Shown here: positions 7,613 through 10,255 of the stretch, in pieces
How the letters are laid out: each line of letters begins with the position of its first letter
How positions within the stretch are numbered: position 1 is the stretch's first letter
NCBI GenBank assembly: GCA_002771395.1
Contig: PCSS01000393.1
Span: 1 to 10,255 of the forward strand
Length of the DNA: 10,255 bases
Origin: Bacteroidetes bacterium CG23_combo_of_CG06-09_8_20_14_all_32_9
Lineage (GTDB): Bacteria > Bacteroidota > Bacteroidia > Bacteroidales > GWA2-32-17
Direction: 5' to 3'
Position numbers and translations under genes: made by a program
The notes under the pieces: model-generated
Told to the model about the DNA's origin: nothing
Databases searched by the model: none
The model's input: the letters and a program-made list of their open reading frames with translations, nothing else

Positions 7613-8560
7613 ATGAGAAACATTTTAATAACAGGTGGAGCAGGGTTTATAGGAAGTACTTTAACGGAATTTTTGCTTCGCACGCCCAATAATTTTGTTG
7701 TTGTTGTTGATAATCTTGTAAGCGGTAATTTAAAAAAACTTCCGGCAGCGGCAAAAAATTTTAAATTCATAAAAGCCAATGTAAATAACCGAAAAGAAAT
7801 TTCTGAAATTATGATGTCGTGGAAATTCGATTACGTTTTCCATTATGCTGCTGTTATGGGAGTTCAGCATACTTTGGCAAATCCACTTTTAGTTTTAAAT
7901 GATGTTGAAGGAATTAAAAATATTCTTGAATTAAGTAAAAATATTGGCGTTAAACGTGTATTTTACAGTTCCTCTTCCGAAATTTACGGAGAACCTGTAG
8001 AATATCCTCAAAATGAATTAACCACACCTTTAAACTCCCGTTTGCCTTATGCCATTGTTAAAAATATTGGAGAAGCTTATTTACGCTCTTACAAACAGGA
8101 ATTTGATTTAGATTATACTATTTTTCGCTTTTTTAATACTTACGGAGCAAAACAAAGCAAGAACTTTGTAATAAGCAAGTTCCTTATTCATGCTTTAAAA
8201 AATGAGGATATTCCTGTTTATGGCGATGGAAATCAAACTCGTACCTTTTGTTATATTGACGATAACGTTAAGGCTTGTTTAAATGCCTTTTATAAAAATA
8301 TTTACGTTAACGATGTAGTAAACATTGGCGGTGAAAATGAAATAACTATTCTTAACCTTGCAAAAATAATTATTGATATTACCGGCTCATCTTCAAAAAT
8401 CGTTTTTATGCCGCCTTTGAAAGAAGGCGATATGAGCGGTCGCCATCCCGATATTACTAAAATGAAAATTTTAATTGATTCGCCACTTATTCCGCTTAAA
8501 GAAGGACTTAATATTATGATTAAAAACGGACTTTTTGAACTTAATAATGTACCTGTTTAA
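7613..8560 (+). CDS. NAD-dependent nucleotide-sugar epimerase/dehydratase (extended SDR family)
   Basis: A 315-residue cytoplasmic enzyme of the extended short-chain dehydrogenase family, acting on nucleotide-linked sugars for surface polysaccharide. The Rossmann motif is ITGGAGFIGS (residues 6-15), and Asp33 in VVDNL is expected to bind the NAD ribose. The catalytic set is SSSS at 119-122 and YAIVK at 146-150 (Tyr146, Lys150). Downstream motifs GDGNQTRTFCYIDD (204-217), NIGGENEI (237-244) and RHPDITK (277-283) are typical of the UDP-glucuronate decarboxylase / UDP-glucose 4-epimerase / dTDP-glucose dehydratase group. The combination leans toward a UDP-xylose-synthase or GalE-like enzyme, but substrate cannot be fixed from motifs. 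Length is normal. It is 33 bases from the next gene, so co-transcription is likely. Confidence 0.9.
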   Translation: MRNILITGGAGFIGSTLTEFLLRTPNNFVVVVDNLVSGNLKKLPAAAKNFKFIKANVNNRKEISEIMMSWKFDYVFHYAAVMGVQHTLANPLLVLNDVEGIKNILELSKNIGVKRVFYSSSSEIYGEPVEYPQNELTTPLNSRLPYAIVKNIGEAYLRSYKQEFDLDYTIFRFFNTYGAKQSKNFVISKFLIHALKNEDIPVYGDGNQTRTFCYIDDNVKACLNAFYKNIYVNDVVNIGGENEITILNLAKIIIDITGSSSKIVFMPPLKEGDMSGRHPDITKMKILIDSPLIPLKEGLNIMIKNGLFELNNVPV

Positions 8561-8593
8561 ATATTCCCGATTTACACCCGAAAATATATTTAT

Positions 8594-9568
8594 ATGTTTC
8601 AGTTAATAGAACTTCAAAATCTTATAAATAAAGAAATTGAACAGTTCAATTTTAATATAAAGCCAACTGAATTATACAAACCAATAAAATATATTTTAAA
8701 AGGAAGCGGTAAACGGCTCAGACCTGTTCTTACTCTTATGGCTTGCAATTTATTTTGTGATGATATTAAAATAGCATTAAAACCCGCAATCGGACTGGAA
8801 ATGTTTCATAATTTCACTCTTTTACACGATGATATTATGGATAAAGCTGATATTAGACGAAATAAACCCACGGTTCACAAAAAATGGAACAATAACGTTG
8901 CAATTCTTTCGGGCGACGCAATGATGATTAAAACTTACGAGTTTTTTTTTTCGCTTGAACCAAAAACACTTGCTAAGGTAATTCAGGTATTTAACACAGC
9001 CGCTTTACAGGTTTGCCAAGGTCAGCAATACGATATGAATTTTGAAACCAGAATTGATGTTACTTCTGCCGAATATATCCGTATGATTACTCTTAAAACA
9101 GCAGTTTTACTTGCAGCTTCGCTTAAAATAGGTGCTATTACTGGAGGCGCATCAACTGAAAATACCGATTTACTTTACAATTTCGGAATTAATTTAGGAT
9201 TAGCTTTTCAACTTCAGGATGATTACCTTGATGTTTACGGTGATGTAAAAACATTTGGCAAACAAATTGGTGGTGATATAATTTCAAACAAAAAAACCTT
9301 TTTGCTTATTTCGGCTCTCGAAAATGCTACCTGCAAAACCAAAAATCAATTATTAAATCTTATTAAAACTCCTGATTTAGAAGCTTCAAAAAAAATAAAG
9401 GATGTAACAAATATTTATAATCAATTAAATATACCTTTAATTTTAAAAGAAAAACTTAATTTTTATCACCGGCAGGCACTCCATAACATTTCACAGGTTA
9501 CTGTAAGCGAAGGAAGAAAAAAATTACTTATCCAACTTTCGGATAAATTATTAATTCGCGAAAAATAA
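8594..9568 (+). CDS. Polyprenyl (probably farnesyl/geranylgeranyl) diphosphate synthase
   Basis: A 324-residue trans-prenyltransferase that joins isopentenyl diphosphate to allylic diphosphates, feeding quinones, carotenoids or lipid carriers. Motifs: GSGKRLRP (37-44), first Asp-rich motif LLHDDIMD with DDIMD at 79-83, RRNKPTVH (88-95), Lys169-Thr170, second Asp-rich motif LQDDYLD with DDYLD at 209-213, then GKQIGGDI (222-229). All catalytic positions are present and the length is typical. The fifth residue before the first motif is Phe74, where long-chain enzymes such as IspB usually carry a small residue. An aromatic there is known to limit chain growth, so a C15-C20 product is inferred. 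The gene follows the epimerase by 33 bases with no terminator or promoter consensus between, so it is probably the distal gene of that transcript. Confidence 0.93.
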   Translation: MFQLIELQNLINKEIEQFNFNIKPTELYKPIKYILKGSGKRLRPVLTLMACNLFCDDIKIALKPAIGLEMFHNFTLLHDDIMDKADIRRNKPTVHKKWNNNVAILSGDAMMIKTYEFFFSLEPKTLAKVIQVFNTAALQVCQGQQYDMNFETRIDVTSAEYIRMITLKTAVLLAASLKIGAITGGASTENTDLLYNFGINLGLAFQLQDDYLDVYGDVKTFGKQIGGDIISNKKTFLLISALENATCKTKNQLLNLIKTPDLEASKKIKDVTNIYNQLNIPLILKEKLNFYHRQALHNISQVTVSEGRKKLLIQLSDKLLIREK

Positions 9569-9636
9569 AAAACTAACAATATGGCTTGCTGAAAAAGTCA
9601 AATTTTGGACTAAAGTCATGTTATTAGTTTAAATTT

Positions 9637-9665
9637 AATTCCCCTATCTGAAGGTCGGGGCAATT
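9637..9665. repeat. AATTCCCC...GGGG-AATT imperfect palindrome
   Basis: AATTCCCC (9637-9644) faces GGGGCAATT (9657-9665) around a 12-base centre that is itself a degraded palindrome (TATC-TGAA-GGTC). It lies 68 bases after the synthase stop codon and might act as its terminator, but no T run follows. It shares its CCCC...GGGG layout with the next hairpin, suggesting one repeat family. Confidence 0.45.
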
Positions 9666-9702
9666 GTAATTAAATAATTATAAAATATTTTTCATTTAAA
9701 TT

Positions 9703-9725
9703 ACCCCTGTCATTTATGACGGGGT
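9703..9725. repeat. ACCCC-GTCA hairpin abutting the group II intron 3' end
   Basis: ACCCC, a bulged T, then GTCA (9703-9712) pairs with TGACGGGGT (9717-9725) around the loop TTTA. The right arm runs into the expected 3' boundary of the minus-strand intron near 9724, so the pairing straddles the exon-intron junction. Most of the hairpin is 3' exon sequence, which may once have been part of a longer palindrome split by the intron. Confidence 0.55.
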
Positions 9726-9726
9726 A

Positions 9727-9800
9727 GTCGAGTCACGCAGGGGAATTTCACCCCTGCGTTCTCACAGAACCGTACGTGAACCTCTCGATTCATACGGCTC
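9727..9800 (-). ncRNA. Group II intron domains V and VI (catalytic hairpin and branch-point helix)
   Basis: Domain V is the 34-base hairpin at 9800-9767 on the minus strand: GAGCCGTA pairs with TACGGTTC with one G-U, AATC pairs with GGTT, and a GAGA tetraloop caps it. The AGC triad near the 5' strand and the bulge are as expected for group II catalysis. Domain VI follows: ACGCAGGGG (9759-9751) pairs with CCCCTGCGT (9743-9735), and a lower stem joins GTGAG (9765-9761) to CTCGAC (9732-9727). Between the two stems an unpaired GA leaves A at 9733 as the likely branch point. Confidence 0.9.
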
Positions 9801-9811
9801 TTCATGTTTAA

Positions 9812-9898
9812 TCACAAATGTAATAAAACATTATGGATACACCAATTCCCAATTGCTCTGGTAATTGGCTGTGATTTTGTTTCGTAGTAATCAATCAT
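9812..9898 (-). pseudogene. Remnant of group II intron reverse transcriptase/maturase (N-terminal stub)
   Basis: A 28-codon frame in domain IV, starting at 9898. Its first 14 residues, MIDYYETKSQPITR, match the usual start of group II intron-encoded reverse transcriptases (a YETKSQPIT-like opening before the first RT block). After residue 15 the similarity stops and the frame ends within 13 more codons, merging into the 3' side of domain IV. All RT, maturase and endonuclease domains are missing. An internal deletion is the simplest explanation, and AATTGG occurs twice at the presumed junction (plus-strand CCAATT at 9842-9847 and 9849-9854). Recognition of the N-terminus is from memory of the family, not a search. 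Confidence 0.75.
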
Positions 9899-10255
9899 TC
9901 CGTTTCTGGTTGTTGTTTATTTTGAAACTAAACAGGCTAAGCCCTTTGCTCCATTACCTTTCGATAACTTCCTCACTATTACGACTTAGTTCGCCACCGC
10001 TATCTCGTACTATCCCTGTACGTCTGCTTCCCTGTTCGGTTAACAGAACAATAGCGACTTCCCTTGTTCCATACAAAAGCCTGTATTGCCTTCCTGCTAA
10101 CTTTACCCCGAATGTTATGTAACCAGTAATCAGGTTTTCCGTTACACTTTGTCGCAGACACAACCGTAACTGCCTGCTTTTAACATTTTCTTTTGCCGCT
10201 TACGAGGCTTCAGTCGCTGGTTCACTCTATTCAGTTCGACAATACTCACCTGCAA

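Larger units (their letters stand above)
9724..10255 (-). mobile_element. Group II intron lacking a functional reverse transcriptase (5' end at or beyond the window edge)
   Basis: Minus-strand self-splicing retroelement. The 3' end is fixed by domains V and VI (9727-9800), with an expected final AC at 9725-9724. Upstream on the minus strand are small stems typical of domains I-III: GCCTC-GTAA-GCGGC; TGTAAC with GTTACA; GAACAA with TTGTTC; CTGTT with AACAG; TTATC-GAAA-GGTAA; and TGTTTA with TAAACA. A GTGAG at 10249-10245 could be a 5' end (consensus GTGYG), giving about 526 bases, but the intron may extend past the window. Domain IV, which normally carries the reverse transcriptase/maturase gene of about 400-600 codons, is only about 100 bases, closed by AAATCACA with TGTGATT. 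The catalytic RNA core looks preserved where visible, so splicing may still be possible; independent mobility is not. Confidence 0.85.

Noticed and set aside
9583..9616. AAAAAGTCAAATTTTGGACT as a possible insertion-sequence end
   Set aside because: It is a weak palindrome and resembles some transposon ends, but no transposase, partner end or target duplication is visible.
9954..10163. 69-codon minus-strand frame and the 85-codon plus-strand frame overlapping it
   Set aside because: Both lie inside domain I-III sequence of the group II intron, where structural RNA constraints explain the open frames; neither resembles a known protein.

Overview
The window looks like chromosomal DNA from an AT-rich member of the Bacteroidetes. 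Three things in the sequence support this. The first gene ends in a gliding-motility-associated / type IX secretion (type B) sorting domain, a class known only from this phylum. Promoter-like sites match the Bacteroidetes -33 TTTG / -7 TAnnTTTG consensus. Genes mostly lack a clear Shine-Dalgarno sequence. There is no phage, CRISPR or defence locus; the mobile element is at the right edge.

Layout: 1-482 is intergenic, with a GGTATAA tandem/inverted repeat and a candidate promoter. 483-3596 (+) encodes a large secreted surface protein with a reelin-like domain, fibronectin-III-like domains and a C-terminal sorting domain. A hairpin separates it from the convergent gene at 3698-5683 (-), a proton-dependent oligopeptide transporter with an unusually long TM5-TM6 extracytoplasmic loop. 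A 145-bp divergent intergenic region carries back-to-back TAAATTTG -7 boxes and leads into 5829-7340 (+), a bifunctional NAD(P)HX epimerase/dehydratase. A further promoter match and a nested 172-bp inverted-repeat element precede 7613-8560 (+), a nucleotide-sugar epimerase/dehydratase. This is followed after 33 bp by 8594-9568 (+), a short-chain polyprenyl diphosphate synthase; the two probably form one transcript.

From about 9630 the DNA changes character: two CCCC/GGGG hairpins, then a minus-strand group II intron running to the right edge. Its domains V and VI are clear. Domain IV has only a 28-codon reading frame that begins like a group II intron reverse transcriptase and then breaks off. 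The intron has therefore lost its own reverse transcriptase and could move only with help from another copy. This is the most notable item in the window.

The genes do not form one pathway. They are a surface/secreted protein, nutrient uptake, metabolite repair, sugar-nucleotide metabolism and isoprenoid synthesis. Most are ordinary chromosomal functions, and I see no evidence for a wholly new multi-gene system.
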